Positions 24,218-33,342 of a DNA stretch of 64,000 nucleotides are shown here, piece by piece. Below the pieces are notes generated by a model. That model was given only the letters and a program-made list of their open reading frames with translations. It ran no database searches and was not told where the DNA came from. The DNA comes from Nanoperiomorbus sp963544155 (GTDB lineage: Bacteria; Patescibacteriota; Saccharimonadia; Saccharimonadales; Saccharimonadaceae): contig CAUUDW010000003.1 in the NCBI GenBank assembly GCA_963544155.1, positions 1-64,000 on the forward strand. The letters run 5' to 3'. The position numbers and the translations under genes were made by a program. Every line of letters begins with the position of its first letter. Position 1 is the stretch's first letter.

Positions 24218-26683
24218 CTACTTGACCACCAGATTTAGGATCTTACCCGGCACATAGATGCGCTTAATAATCTCCTTATCCTTAGTGAAGCGCTGGACGT
24301 TGTCTAGCTGAAGCGCCCTCTCTTCCACTTGCTCGGCGGCTATTTGTTTAGCTACTTCCAGCTCGCCCCTCAGCTTGCCATTAACCTGCACCGCCACCTT
24401 GACCGTATCAGTTACTAGATATTGCTCATCATAGACCGGCCAAGCGACTTGCTCCAATCGGCACTCTTCGCCATTGAGCTGACAATAGAGTTCACTAGCG
24501 ACATGTGGGGCAAACGGCGCTAGTAGCTGACATAGGCTACTCAGCACCGCTTGCCATAGCTGGCGGTCAAACCCGGCTGTCTTTAGTTTAGTCAGGCTAT
24601 TGAGATGCTCCATCAAGGTGGAAACGGCGGTATTAAACTGCGCCCCGTAGATATCCTCAGTCACTTTCTTGATAGTGACATGCTCGGTGCGTAGCAGCTC
24701 TAGCTGAGTCGTCTTATCAAGCTCAACTAACTTATCGGCAGATTTCGCCTCCAGATATTCCTGCACCAGACTCCAACACCGATTAAGAAAACGATAAACT
24801 CCACCAATCCCACCGGTATTCCAAATAGCGTCCAGTTCGTATGGACCAATAAACATCTCGTAAGTCCTCAGTGTATCTGCTCCGTAGCCACTATCAATCA
24901 CGTCGAGCGGGTCTATCACATTTCCTTTACTCTTACTCATCTTGAGTCCATCCGGCGCATTGATATAGCCATTATAAAGAAGCCTCTTAACCGGCTCACT
25001 AAAGCCTAAGTAGCCATGGTCAGCAAAGAACTTCGTCCAGAATCGAAAGTACAGCAGATGCGCCACTGCGTGGTCACCCCCAACATAATAATCAAGCGGG
25101 CACCAATAGTCAGCCTTGTCTTTATCCCACGCCTGCTGATTATCCCCGGCGCTGGTATAACGGAACAAATACCACGACGAACAAGCATAGCTATCCATCG
25201 TGTCGGTCTCTCGCTTGGCCGGGCGACCACACTTGGGACAAGCTACATTCACCCATGACTTGACCTTAGCTAGGGGTGACTGACCGTCGCCCGACGGCTG
25301 ATAGTCATCAATATCAGGCAATTTAACCGGCAGATCTTCCTCCGGCACCAGCACTTCACCACAATGCGGACAGTGGATTATCGGTATCGGCGCTCCCCAA
25401 TAGCGCTGGCGAGAGATCAGCCAGTCACGCATCTTGTACGTCACCTTGCTACGCCCGATACCCCGCTCCTCCAGCCAAGCGACAATTTGCTCCCTGGCAT
25501 CACTAGTTGAAACGCCATTAAAATCACCGCTATTGATCAAAGTACCTTCACCATCATAAAAGTCGATCAGGTCGTCATCGTCGATATCTTCAGTCGGATC
25601 AATCACCTTGACGACCGGCAGATTGTACTTCCCGGCGAACTCATAATCTCGCTCGTCATGAGCCGGCACAGCCATGACCGCCCCTTCACCGTAATTACCC
25701 AGCACATAGTCGGCGATCCAGATAGGCATCTTCGCTCCGGTAGCAGGGTTAATAGCATGGGCTCCCGTGAAGACACCTGTCTTCTCCTTATCACCCTGGC
25801 GCTCAATCTCAGATCGGCGCATTGCCTGCTCGCAATAAGCCGACACCGAGTCCTTTTGCTCGTCGGTCGTTATCTCCCTAACTAGCTTGTGTTCGGGTGC
25901 TAACACCAGGAAGGTGGCACCAAATAGCGTATCAGGACGGGTAGTGAAGACCTTAATCAAATGGTCGGACCCGTCAACCGCAAACTCCACCTCGGCGCCC
26001 TGGCTCCGTCCGATCCAGTTGCGTTGCATCGTCTTGACTTTAGCCGGCCAGTCGATCCGGTCAAGCTCGTCCAGCAACTCATCAGCGTAATCAGTGATCT
26101 TAAAGAACCACTGCTTCATCTTCTTCTTTTCAACTTCACTGCCACAGCGCCAGCACTTTCCACCCTCAACCTGCTCGTTGGCTAGAACTGTCTTGTCAAC
26201 CGGACACCACCACTGATAGCTCTCTTTGCGGTAAGCCAGCCCATGCTTGTACAGTTGTTCGAAGCACCACTGTGTCCAACGATAATACTCCGGGGCAGAT
26301 GTATTGATCTCTCTGCTCCAGTCTACCGCCATACCTAGGCGCTGATATTGCTTCTTAAAGTTAGCGATATTTTGTGTCGTCGTCACCTTGGGCGAGGCTC
26401 CGGTCTTGATGGCGTAATTTTCAGCAGGTAGCCCAAAGTTATCCCAGCCAATCGGTCGCAACACATTGTATCCCTGCTGGCGATAGAAACGAGCCAACAC
26501 GTCAACGATCGTAAAGTTGCGAACATGCCCCACATGTAAACCAAGACCCGAAGGGTAAGGGAACATCTCGGCTACATACATCTTTGGTCGGCTAGTATCT
26601 CCGTCGGCTGCCCGATAAGTCTGCTCCTCCTGCCAGATTTGCTGCCATTTCGCCTCGACTTTTATAGGATCATACCGCTTCAT
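24218..26683 (-). CDS. leuS: Leucyl-tRNA synthetase
   Basis: Class I synthetase that charges tRNA-Leu. The 821 residues include PYPSGLGLHVGHVRN (HIGH motif variant, near 42), a zinc-type CWRCGSEVEKKKMKQWFF segment, the CP1 editing domain with TTRPDTLFGATF and VPAHDERD, WYLFRY, KMSKSKGN near 580, and the anticodon-binding and C-terminal domains. Its ATG follows the murF stop directly, with the ribosome binding site inside the murF end codons (GGAGGAGTGA), so it is translationally coupled. Three leucine-tRNA-related features (this gene and two tRNA-Leu) lie in the window. Confidence 0.97.
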   Translation of the reverse strand: MKRYDPIKVEAKWQQIWQEEQTYRAADGDTSRPKMYVAEMFPYPSGLGLHVGHVRNFTIVDVLARFYRQQGYNVLRPIGWDNFGLPAENYAIKTGASPKVTTTQNIANFKKQYQRLGMAVDWSREINTSAPEYYRWTQWCFEQLYKHGLAYRKESYQWWCPVDKTVLANEQVEGGKCWRCGSEVEKKKMKQWFFKITDYADELLDELDRIDWPAKVKTMQRNWIGRSQGAEVEFAVDGSDHLIKVFTTRPDTLFGATFLVLAPEHKLVREITTDEQKDSVSAYCEQAMRRSEIERQGDKEKTGVFTGAHAINPATGAKMPIWIADYVLGNYGEGAVMAVPAHDERDYEFAGKYNLPVVKVIDPTEDIDDDDLIDFYDGEGTLINSGDFNGVSTSDAREQIVAWLEERGIGRSKVTYKMRDWLISRQRYWGAPIPIIHCPHCGEVLVPEEDLPVKLPDIDDYQPSGDGQSPLAKVKSWVNVACPKCGRPAKRETDTMDSYACSSWYLFRYTSAGDNQQAWDKDKADYWCPLDYYVGGDHAVAHLLYFRFWTKFFADHGYLGFSEPVKRLLYNGYINAPDGLKMSKSKGNVIDPLDVIDSGYGADTLRTYEMFIGPYELDAIWNTGGIGGVYRFLNRCWSLVQEYLEAKSADKLVELDKTTQLELLRTEHVTIKKVTEDIYGAQFNTAVSTLMEHLNSLTKLKTAGFDRQLWQAVLSSLCQLLAPFAPHVASELYCQLNGEECRLEQVAWPVYDEQYLVTDTVKVAVQVNGKLRGELEVAKQIAAEQVEERALQLDNVQRFTKDKEIIKRIYVPGKILNLVVK

Positions 26684-28000
26684 TCACTCCTCCTCCAGCT
26701 CTTCCTCGTCATGTTTACCTAGCCCGGTAAACCAATCCTGTTTACGCTTCTGCCATTCTTCATCTTGGCGCACCAGCTTCGCCGCATCATCACTATCTCT
26801 CAATAGCACCTTGGTCGCCTCCTCGGCATAGACCCGGTCTTGCGAGCCTTTGATTAGCACTACCGCCCCCGCCTTCAGTACTTGGCTGGCAAAGGTACCG
26901 GCTGAAACGGGGTCGGCAAAAGTCCTGGTCTGACAGCCATTCTTCCTGGCCGCCAGCGCCAATTGCTGGTTGGCCATATCACCAATGGTAATAACCCAAT
27001 CAAGCATTGACGGATCACAAAATGAACCGACTTGCTGATGAGCTGATAAAGCGTAGTTGCCCAGCTCATTCATCGTGCCCAGAATAGCGATTCGTTGCGG
27101 CGCTTCGATCTGATAGAGGGTCTGCAAGGCTGCAATCGCCGCAATGGGCGACGAATTGTAGGTATCATCTATCAGAGTTGAATTACGTCGACCGGGTAGA
27201 GGATTCATCCGTCCCGCTACGGGACGAAACTTCTCTATATTAGCCACCAGCTCGCTCACCGGTACGCCCATCCGCAAACCAACCGTTACGGCAGCGCAAG
27301 CCGACTTAAGCATATGATTGCCCACCACATGCAAAACAGCTCTAATCGGCTGACTTAGCTCCGGTGCAGTAAAAACAACCTCATAGCCGGCCAGCGGCGA
27401 CCCGCCGATCACATCTACCTGATACTGCCCGCCATCTATACCATAGCTGGTTAGGTTGCCGGTATTAGCGTAATTAACAAATTGACTATCCACGTCATCA
27501 TTACCAACGATTACCAGCCCCGAGCAGCCCGACAGAGTGAACTCTTCTCGTGCCACTTGGTCGAGCCCACCCGGAAAGCCCTCCATGTGCTCCGGTGATA
27601 CTGCTGTCAGCACCATAATATCGGGACTGAGGTAATTAGCATAAGTAGCCAAGTCGCCCGGATGATCGGTGCCAAGCTCTTGGATGATCACATCGACACC
27701 CTGAGGTGCTTTGACCCTTTGGCGCATCGCCCGAAATACTTGTCGCCAGGTACTTCTCTGGTGTACTAGCTCTGTCGGAGGGTATTTTACGCCCATTAGC
27801 GCCAGCGGCACACTCAGGGGGGTATTGAGATTGCCCGCTTCCAGCTGAGTGCGATATCTCCCCGCCAGGGCAGTGGCGATAGCCGTCTTAGTCGTAGTCT
27901 TGCCCACCGACCCCACCACCACGATTAGAGTCGGATGATGCTTCTTAAAATACTTCTTAATATACCTTTCCAGGCGCCACTGCACATATTGCTTAAACAT
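26684..28000 (-). CDS. MurF-like Mur ligase
   Basis: Mur ligases join amino acids or dipeptides to the peptidoglycan precursor; MurF adds D-Ala-D-Ala. The 438 residues have the ATP loop GSVGKTTTK at residue 31, the central Mur domain (QELGTDHPGD, TAVSPEHMEGF, GNHMLKSACAAVTVG) and the C-terminal domain (GRMNPLPGRRNSTLIDDTYNSSP, then LIKGSQDRVYAEE). The N-terminal uridine-binding domain of canonical MurF is missing: the ATP loop is normally near residue 110. An acidic tail follows. TATAAT lies 6 nt before the ATG. Substrate identity is therefore open. Confidence 0.85.
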   Translation of the reverse strand: MFKQYVQWRLERYIKKYFKKHHPTLIVVVGSVGKTTTKTAIATALAGRYRTQLEAGNLNTPLSVPLALMGVKYPPTELVHQRSTWRQVFRAMRQRVKAPQGVDVIIQELGTDHPGDLATYANYLSPDIMVLTAVSPEHMEGFPGGLDQVAREEFTLSGCSGLVIVGNDDVDSQFVNYANTGNLTSYGIDGGQYQVDVIGGSPLAGYEVVFTAPELSQPIRAVLHVVGNHMLKSACAAVTVGLRMGVPVSELVANIEKFRPVAGRMNPLPGRRNSTLIDDTYNSSPIAAIAALQTLYQIEAPQRIAILGTMNELGNYALSAHQQVGSFCDPSMLDWVITIGDMANQQLALAARKNGCQTRTFADPVSAGTFASQVLKAGAVVLIKGSQDRVYAEEATKVLLRDSDDAAKLVRQDEEWQKRKQDWFTGLGKHDEEELEEE

Positions 28001-28006
28001 AGTCTC

Positions 28007-28012
28007 ATTATA
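28007..28012 (-). promoter_or_regulatory. -10 box of the murF-leuS operon (leaderless type)
   Basis: TATAAT on the minus strand, exactly 6 nt before the ATG at 28000. Confidence 0.6.
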
Positions 28013-28032
28013 TATCAGGATGACTGATATAG

Positions 28033-30375
28033 CTAAGACCCGGCTCGCCTAGGTCTCCGCTGAATCAGCAACTGAACCAAGGCGATCAAGCCTATAGCTA
28101 TCGCCGCCCATAGCAACACGATTAGTAAAGTTGTCGGATCTAGTCTGAGACTAAAGATTTGTGCCACTCTAGGTAACAAGAGATGTAGAGCAAAGACGCC
28201 GCCACATAGACCAATCAGCCCGATCTTCCACCCCCTGATTGGTCGAGCCAACCAAGCCAGAACGGCTAATCCTATAGTCATTGCCGCTATTGACACACTG
28301 GTACCCGCCACTATCGTAGGTACGCCTGCTCGACTGAGCTGGCTATAGCTCCCCAGCATAGCCAGAGCGGTAATTGCGCCGGTGGGAATAGCGAAACTCA
28401 ACACTCGACATAGGAAACCCGGGCGATATAGCTGATTATTCGGCGCCAACGCCAGGAAGAAAGCCGGCACGCCAATACTAAGAGTACTGATCACCGTCAT
28501 TTGAGCCGGCAGGAAGGGGTAGGCTAGCCCCAACGCCGTCACTGCCAGTGCCAACACTGCGCTATAGACATTTTTAATAATAAATAAGCCGGATGCCCGT
28601 TCAATATTTGCCACTACTCGCCGCCCCTCCGCTAAAACACTAGGCAGATGACTGAACTTATTGTCCATTAGCACCACCTCAGCCACCGCCCGAGTAGCCG
28701 GTGACCCGCTATTCATGGCGATACCTAAATCAGCCTTTTTCAGGGCTAAGGCATCGTTAACACCATCGCCGGTCATCGCCACTACCCTACCCGCTTGTTG
28801 CAAAGCCGCAACGATCCGGCGCTTTTGCTGAGGCTGAACCCGACCGAAGATATTATGCTTTTTAACAGTATCGAGAAACTTAATTGCGGCTTCATCGTAG
28901 TCGGGTAGGTCACGGGCATCATAAGACCGAGGAGATAAGCCAACCCGTCGAGCAATCGTCGCAACCGTCCGAGCTGAGTCGCCCGAGATGATCTTGATCT
29001 CTACCCCTTGCTTCTTGAAGTAACTAAGTGTCGACGCAGCATCAGGGCGAATGCCTTCCGCCAGTGAAATGAGTCCTAGCGGCTTTACCTTGCCGAGCTC
29101 ATCACCGGTCGGCAATCGACTCAGCGCCACTATAGCTACCACTCGGAAGCCTTGCCTAGCCAGATCGTCAGCTCGCTTAACTGCTTTTTGACACAGCTCA
29201 CTATCGCCCGCTAAGACAATTTCCGGCGCTCCCATGGCGTAACTTTCTCCATTCACCAGCCTAACAGCACTCCATTTACGCTGACTGTTAAAGGCAATGT
29301 GCTGAGCAACATCTAGTGCCGATTCGTTGGCCAGGTAGGTCGCTACAGTATCACCGGTCGGTGATTCACCGGCCCCAGCCAAGCTAGCGACCAATTGGCG
29401 CAATCGGAGCTTTCCCTTGGCTAGCTCGATTATCTCGACAACCGCCATATTGCCATCGGTAATAGTGCCGGTCTTGTCTAAGAGCAATGTATCTACCCTG
29501 GCCAAAGTCTCGACCGCCGGCAGTTGTTGCACCAAGACCTGCTGTCCGGCTAGCCTAACCACAGCCAGCAAGAATGCCATACTCGTCAGTAGTACCAGCC
29601 CCTCAGGAATCATACCGACGATAGCCGCCACGGTATGCACTACCGCCTCCGACCAGTTGCCCTGCCCAATTCTAAGCTGGCCAATGATTAAGATCGGCAC
29701 CACCAAGAGCATCAGCCAGGCTATCCACTTCATGATCCGATTCGTTGCTTCTACCAGCTCGGACGAAGCCCGATGAAACTGCTTCGCCTCCCTAGATAAC
29801 TTGGCAGCGTATGAATCACGACCCACTTTAGTCGCCCGCATCAGACCATCGCCGGCCACCACTAGTGAACCTGACAACACCCGGCTGCTAACCGGCTTAG
29901 CGATCGAGTCAGCCTCACCGGTCAGCAGGCTTTCATCAACCTCCAGTCCAGTTGATTGAATTACTTCTCCGTCAACAACTATCTGATCGCCTCGTTCGAC
30001 GGCAATCAGGTCGTCTTGAACGATCTCACCGGCATCAAGTTCCTCCATCTGACCGTCTCGCACTACTTTCACCCTAGGCTTAGCGACGATCACCAGCTTG
30101 TCTAATACCGCCTTCGCTTTTAGCTCCTGGATGATACCGATGACAGCATTAAGCAGCATAGCGATGAAGAAAAGCGAATTAATCGGATTCCTATTCACCA
30201 CCAGCACCACCACTGCCAGTGCAGTAATAAGGGCGTTAAACGGAGTCAGGATATTTCCCCTTAGGATATCGGCCAGGCTGCGGGAAGCATCGGAGTCGGC
30301 TCGGTTGACCAGACCGGCTTGCTGACGAGACGCCACCTCGCTGGCAGTGAGCCCGGCGTATTGCTTACGATGCAT
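28033..30375 (-). CDS. Cation-transporting P-type ATPase
   Basis: A 780-residue E1-E2 ATPase. It has the actuator motif LTGEAD near residue 154, the membrane motif IPEGL near 258, the phosphorylation site DKTGTIT near 298, and the hinge motif MTGDGVNDALALKKAD near 538. Ten membrane helices are expected: two pairs before the nucleotide-binding domain and six after. The PEGL motif and lack of metal-binding Cys (no CPC) place it near Ca/Mg-type or uncharacterised bacterial pumps and away from heavy-metal pumps. The ion is not predictable. Its start overlaps the end of the preceding gene by 11 nt, so it belongs to the wall-hydrolase operon. Confidence 0.93.
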   Translation of the reverse strand: MHRKQYAGLTASEVASRQQAGLVNRADSDASRSLADILRGNILTPFNALITALAVVVLVVNRNPINSLFFIAMLLNAVIGIIQELKAKAVLDKLVIVAKPRVKVVRDGQMEELDAGEIVQDDLIAVERGDQIVVDGEVIQSTGLEVDESLLTGEADSIAKPVSSRVLSGSLVVAGDGLMRATKVGRDSYAAKLSREAKQFHRASSELVEATNRIMKWIAWLMLLVVPILIIGQLRIGQGNWSEAVVHTVAAIVGMIPEGLVLLTSMAFLLAVVRLAGQQVLVQQLPAVETLARVDTLLLDKTGTITDGNMAVVEIIELAKGKLRLRQLVASLAGAGESPTGDTVATYLANESALDVAQHIAFNSQRKWSAVRLVNGESYAMGAPEIVLAGDSELCQKAVKRADDLARQGFRVVAIVALSRLPTGDELGKVKPLGLISLAEGIRPDAASTLSYFKKQGVEIKIISGDSARTVATIARRVGLSPRSYDARDLPDYDEAAIKFLDTVKKHNIFGRVQPQQKRRIVAALQQAGRVVAMTGDGVNDALALKKADLGIAMNSGSPATRAVAEVVLMDNKFSHLPSVLAEGRRVVANIERASGLFIIKNVYSAVLALAVTALGLAYPFLPAQMTVISTLSIGVPAFFLALAPNNQLYRPGFLCRVLSFAIPTGAITALAMLGSYSQLSRAGVPTIVAGTSVSIAAMTIGLAVLAWLARPIRGWKIGLIGLCGGVFALHLLLPRVAQIFSLRLDPTTLLIVLLWAAIAIGLIALVQLLIQRRPRRAGS

Positions 30376-31057
30376 TGAAAGTCTTGTTAAATAGTGTTTG
30401 ACCGTTCTCGTCGTCGATATTGATGGTCAATTTATTGATCGTCGTAAAATTAGTCGCTGTCAGAATGTATTTCGTCTTGTTGTTATTGATGGTGAAATTA
30501 AATCGGAGCAGACCGACCTGATCGCCCCCTCTCGGTCCATTGACCTCGTTCTTGATGCTGCCTAAATCAAGCGACACTTTATTCAGTCTGATATTTAGCT
30601 TCATTGTCACTGCCCGGATAGCTGACTTAAAAAGACTGACGTCATCTCTACCATGTTCTCTGCCATACGTCTCGAAGCCATACCACAGCACGTCATCCTT
30701 AAAGATGTATCTGACTATCTTATCCGGCACGCCCGCCCTGTAGAAGTCATCTAGCGGCACATCGGTGCCGGGGCCGATCACCATCCGGTCGCCCTTCATC
30801 ACCGCCGGCGCCGATTCGCACGCCCCTTTAGTAACCGGGTCGATCCAATAGAGCTTCCATTCACCATCGGTGACCAAGGGCTTCGACACAGTAAAGTCTT
30901 CAGTACCACTGACAGCCACTACAGCTTTTCGCACCGCCGGATCGCCGCTACGCCACGGCTTAGCGATATTAACGATAGCCACTATCATGACGATCACTAC
31001 GAAACCCACTCCGACTCCCAGTGCAATCAAACGGCGTTTCCTCGAATCATCAAACAT
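30365..31057 (-). CDS. Membrane-anchored extracytoplasmic protein, unknown
   Basis: A 230-residue protein with an N-terminal basic stretch and one transmembrane helix (residues 9-32), then a soluble domain presumably outside the membrane. The C-terminal third is Asn/Thr/Ile-rich and looks like beta strands (TKYILTATNFTTINKLTINI). A lone Cys near residue 79 is present. I do not recognise the fold. It starts 4 nt after the wall hydrolase stop and overlaps the ATPase gene, suggesting a joint cell-envelope role. Confidence 0.75.
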   Translation of the reverse strand: MFDDSRKRRLIALGVGVGFVVIVMIVAIVNIAKPWRSGDPAVRKAVVAVSGTEDFTVSKPLVTDGEWKLYWIDPVTKGACESAPAVMKGDRMVIGPGTDVPLDDFYRAGVPDKIVRYIFKDDVLWYGFETYGREHGRDDVSLFKSAIRAVTMKLNIRLNKVSLDLGSIKNEVNGPRGGDQVGLLRFNFTINNNKTKYILTATNFTTINKLTINIDDENGQTLFNKTFNAS

Positions 31058-31061
31058 ATCT

Positions 31062-33032
31062 CTACGTTGCTCCCGTTCCTACATACCTAAAGAACTCAGG
31101 TTTTACCCCGTGTCGATCTTTCCGGTCGACTATTGATGGACCGTGATTCTTGCCACAACCGGGGTTGCGAGATCCGGCAAAGTGATATGTTCCATCACTA
31201 TTAGTGCCTAGATAAATCTCGACATGTCCTTTCCACCAAGCAATATCACCCGGCTGTGGGTCAGTCACTTTTTGGTAGGCCTTTATGCCGGGCATTGCCT
31301 CTGTAGTAAACGTTTTAAGGTAACCGGTTGCTTTATAGACTACGGACGCCACAAAACCGGAGCAGTCAACCCCATTTTCCATACCACGAAAGTGTGCATT
31401 TATTAGCTTCTCAACGTGTTCTTTATTTTCCACATGGCCACCGCCCCAAGCATAGCAAGTACCGCCATCTTCGTTCTCCCAAGCTGCCATCGCTTTAGCT
31501 ACGTCGGCGATAGATCCATTTAGCCCCGTCGATGCCTCGCCACACTCATCCTTATTCCTGTCCGGATCGCCGTCTCGGATGAACTCGTATATTTTCTTAT
31601 TCAGCTCGCTCTTATAGTTGATCCCGTCATCCTCAAAGTCGGTCTCTTTGATATCTTTCTTAAACTTAGTGTAGACATCGATATACTCCAGCTTCTTGCT
31701 GCCGGACAGACCGCTCTTCAGTTCGTTATTAAACTTCTCGATATCGGCGTTCTTGATCTGCGTCTTACTCTCTAGTACCGGATTGACTGAGACGACGAGG
31801 ACTTTTCTGGCTTTCGCCCAGGCACCATTATCTGCTACCAGCTCCTTTAGCTTATCAGTGTAACGTTTAGCGCCACCGGCCATATCATTGACGCCGAGAA
31901 CAAAGACTATCGTATCACCTTTTTTGTCTTTGTCTTTGTCTTTGTCCTTGTCCTTATCCTTATCTTTCTTGTCTTTACTCTGGTCTTGACTATTCTGAGC
32001 TTGACCTTCGCTCTCTTTCAGCTGACCACTCACTTGATTAATGGCAGTATTAACGAACCAATCATAGCCGTCATTCTCGTCAGTCACCCAGATGTCTTTA
32101 TCATTCTTACCACCGGCATTTTGCAGACCGATCGCTCGCTTGTCGCCGACCCAGAAAGCTCGCTCTTCAATCCTCTTTTCAATACTGGCACCACCGCCAC
32201 TAGATGAACCAGAGCCACCGCCTAACGCCAAATAAACTACATAAGCGCCGTAATCCTGGTTAGCAGGACACTTAACACTACCCGGCCCCAAAGACTGGCA
32301 CCAGTTGCCGCCGTTCTTGTTCGGATCTCGTTTCTCGTCTGCTTTGTTCATCACATAGGGTGACCCTTCGCCATCAAGTCCCTCCTGGTGACTAAAGCCC
32401 AAATTCTCTGCTTGCTTAACATAACGATGCTCCATCTTGCCTAGAACGTAGGCTTCGCCTGAATTATATGCAAACAGAGATCGTTTGATAGTCCTCGGAT
32501 CATTCCAGTCGCCACCTCCGACAGCTTGGTGTTTACTCTCAAATTCTTGCATAGCAACTTCAGTAGCCTCTTCAAACTTAGCATCACTGAGCACTTTATC
32601 GCAGAAGTCAGATCTACCATGACCTTTACCGTCAGGATCATAGCCGTAGGGACCCTCACATTGATGGGAACTACCCTGAGCTATGCGGCTTTCTCGATAA
32701 TGAATAGCCGCTAATATCTGCCAGGCAACCCCGTACTTTGAGGCAATCTTCTGATAGATTGGCTGATAATGCTTAACTCTGTCCAGCTCTTCGTCTGTCA
32801 ATATCTGATTGCCTTCGTAGTCTTTATTGTCACCAATTGACAAATTGCCACCACCGGGTACACACGGCTCAATATTGTGGTACGGCACACCCCAGTCGAA
32901 GATCTTGCGCTGATCCTTGCCCACTGCATAGGCACTCAGCGCCACTAAAATAGCTACCGCTACTGCACCGAGCGTACAGCCGGTAAATCGAGCAACATAT
33001 CTGGAGATTATCCGCCGACCCATCATAACCAT
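31062..33032 (-). CDS. Three-domain cell-wall hydrolase: lysozyme-like, SGNH-like, NlpC/P60
   Basis: A 656-residue exported or membrane-anchored protein. Residues 10-37 form a signal/anchor helix. Residues 85-230 resemble a lytic transglycosylase (IHYRESR with the catalytic Glu, SLFAYNSGEAY). After a Lys-Asp repeat linker (about 350-375) residues 378-510 look like an SGNH hydrolase (GVNDM, ISVNP-like VVSVNP, DGINY), often a peptidoglycan O-acetylesterase. Residues 525-656 are NlpC/P60-like (ENGVDCSGFVASVVYKATGY, then PGDIAWWKGHVEIYLG), a peptidase with Cys-His catalysis. Together they could cut glycan, remove acetyl groups and cut stem peptides. An extended -10 box ends 7 nt before the ATG. 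Confidence 0.85.
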   Translation of the reverse strand: MVMMGRRIISRYVARFTGCTLGAVAVAILVALSAYAVGKDQRKIFDWGVPYHNIEPCVPGGGNLSIGDNKDYEGNQILTDEELDRVKHYQPIYQKIASKYGVAWQILAAIHYRESRIAQGSSHQCEGPYGYDPDGKGHGRSDFCDKVLSDAKFEEATEVAMQEFESKHQAVGGGDWNDPRTIKRSLFAYNSGEAYVLGKMEHRYVKQAENLGFSHQEGLDGEGSPYVMNKADEKRDPNKNGGNWCQSLGPGSVKCPANQDYGAYVVYLALGGGSGSSSGGGASIEKRIEERAFWVGDKRAIGLQNAGGKNDKDIWVTDENDGYDWFVNTAINQVSGQLKESEGQAQNSQDQSKDKKDKDKDKDKDKDKDKKGDTIVFVLGVNDMAGGAKRYTDKLKELVADNGAWAKARKVLVVSVNPVLESKTQIKNADIEKFNNELKSGLSGSKKLEYIDVYTKFKKDIKETDFEDDGINYKSELNKKIYEFIRDGDPDRNKDECGEASTGLNGSIADVAKAMAAWENEDGGTCYAWGGGHVENKEHVEKLINAHFRGMENGVDCSGFVASVVYKATGYLKTFTTEAMPGIKAYQKVTDPQPGDIAWWKGHVEIYLGTNSDGTYHFAGSRNPGCGKNHGPSIVDRKDRHGVKPEFFRYVGTGAT

Positions 33033-33039
33033 TAGCTAT

Positions 33040-33048
33040 ATTCTACCA
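33040..33048 (-). promoter_or_regulatory. Extended -10 promoter of the wall-hydrolase operon
   Basis: TGGTAGAAT on the minus strand, 7 nt before the ATG at 33032. It predicts a leaderless mRNA covering the hydrolase, the anchored protein and the P-type ATPase. Confidence 0.55.
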
Positions 33049-33074
33049 TAACCGTCATTAAATATTCCTCTATA

Positions 33075-33150
33075 TGGTGGAGTAGATCGGACTCGAACCG
33101 ACCACCTCAGCAATGCGAATGCTGCGCTCTACCGGATGAGCTACTACCCC
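33075..33150 (-). tRNA. tRNA-Ala (anticodon CGC)
   Basis: A 76-nt cloverleaf with the G3-U70 alanine identity pair, anticodon loop TTCGCAT, GGTTCGAGT in the T arm and an encoded CCA. TATAAT lies upstream at 33170-33165. Confidence 0.95.
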
Positions 33151-33171
33151 AAGCCTCCGCTATCATTATAC

Positions 33172-33207
33172 TACAAAACAAAACCTCGCCGGAGAAGTCC
33201 ACGAGGT
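33172..33207 (-). terminator. Rho-independent terminator of the candidate ncRNA
   Basis: ACCTCG pairs with CGAGGT, with an inner GGA/TCC step around a CTTC loop, then TTTGTTTTG on the minus strand. Confidence 0.8.
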
Positions 33208-33304
33208 CTTGCTACTTTTACCTGGCTGTTGTGCGCCCACCCGGGGGCGTTACGCTTTTTGTTTTCTTGGTTCCAGACGGGTTAGCCCCGCCTGCACACC
33301 AGCC
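33175..33304 (-). ncRNA. Candidate structured non-coding RNA of about 130 nt
   Basis: Between ligA and tRNA-Ala is a free-standing transcription unit with no reading frame: extended -10 promoter, about 130 nt, then a strong terminator. The predicted RNA folds into an outer stem (GGCTG..GTGTGC with GCGCAC..CAGCC) holding three hairpins: GGCGGG/CCCGTC, GCG/CGC around TAA, and GCCC/GGGC. I could not match it to SRP RNA (no GGAAG core), tmRNA, RNase P RNA or a riboswitch. A divergent household RNA such as 6S or SRP cannot be excluded. Confidence 0.55.
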
Positions 33305-33310
33305 ACTTTT

Positions 33311-33338
33311 ATAATACCACAAGCACAATCAAGCACAA
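33311..33338 (-). promoter_or_regulatory. Promoter of the candidate ncRNA
   Basis: TTGTGC, 16 nt, TATTAT with an extended TGG directly before the -10, on the minus strand. Confidence 0.55.
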
Positions 33339-33342
33339 GCCC

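Noticed and set aside
33175..33304. SRP RNA, tmRNA or RNase P RNA identity for the ncRNA
   Set aside because: The signature GGAAG loop, the tRNA-like Ala acceptor and the GAGGAAAGTC block are all absent.
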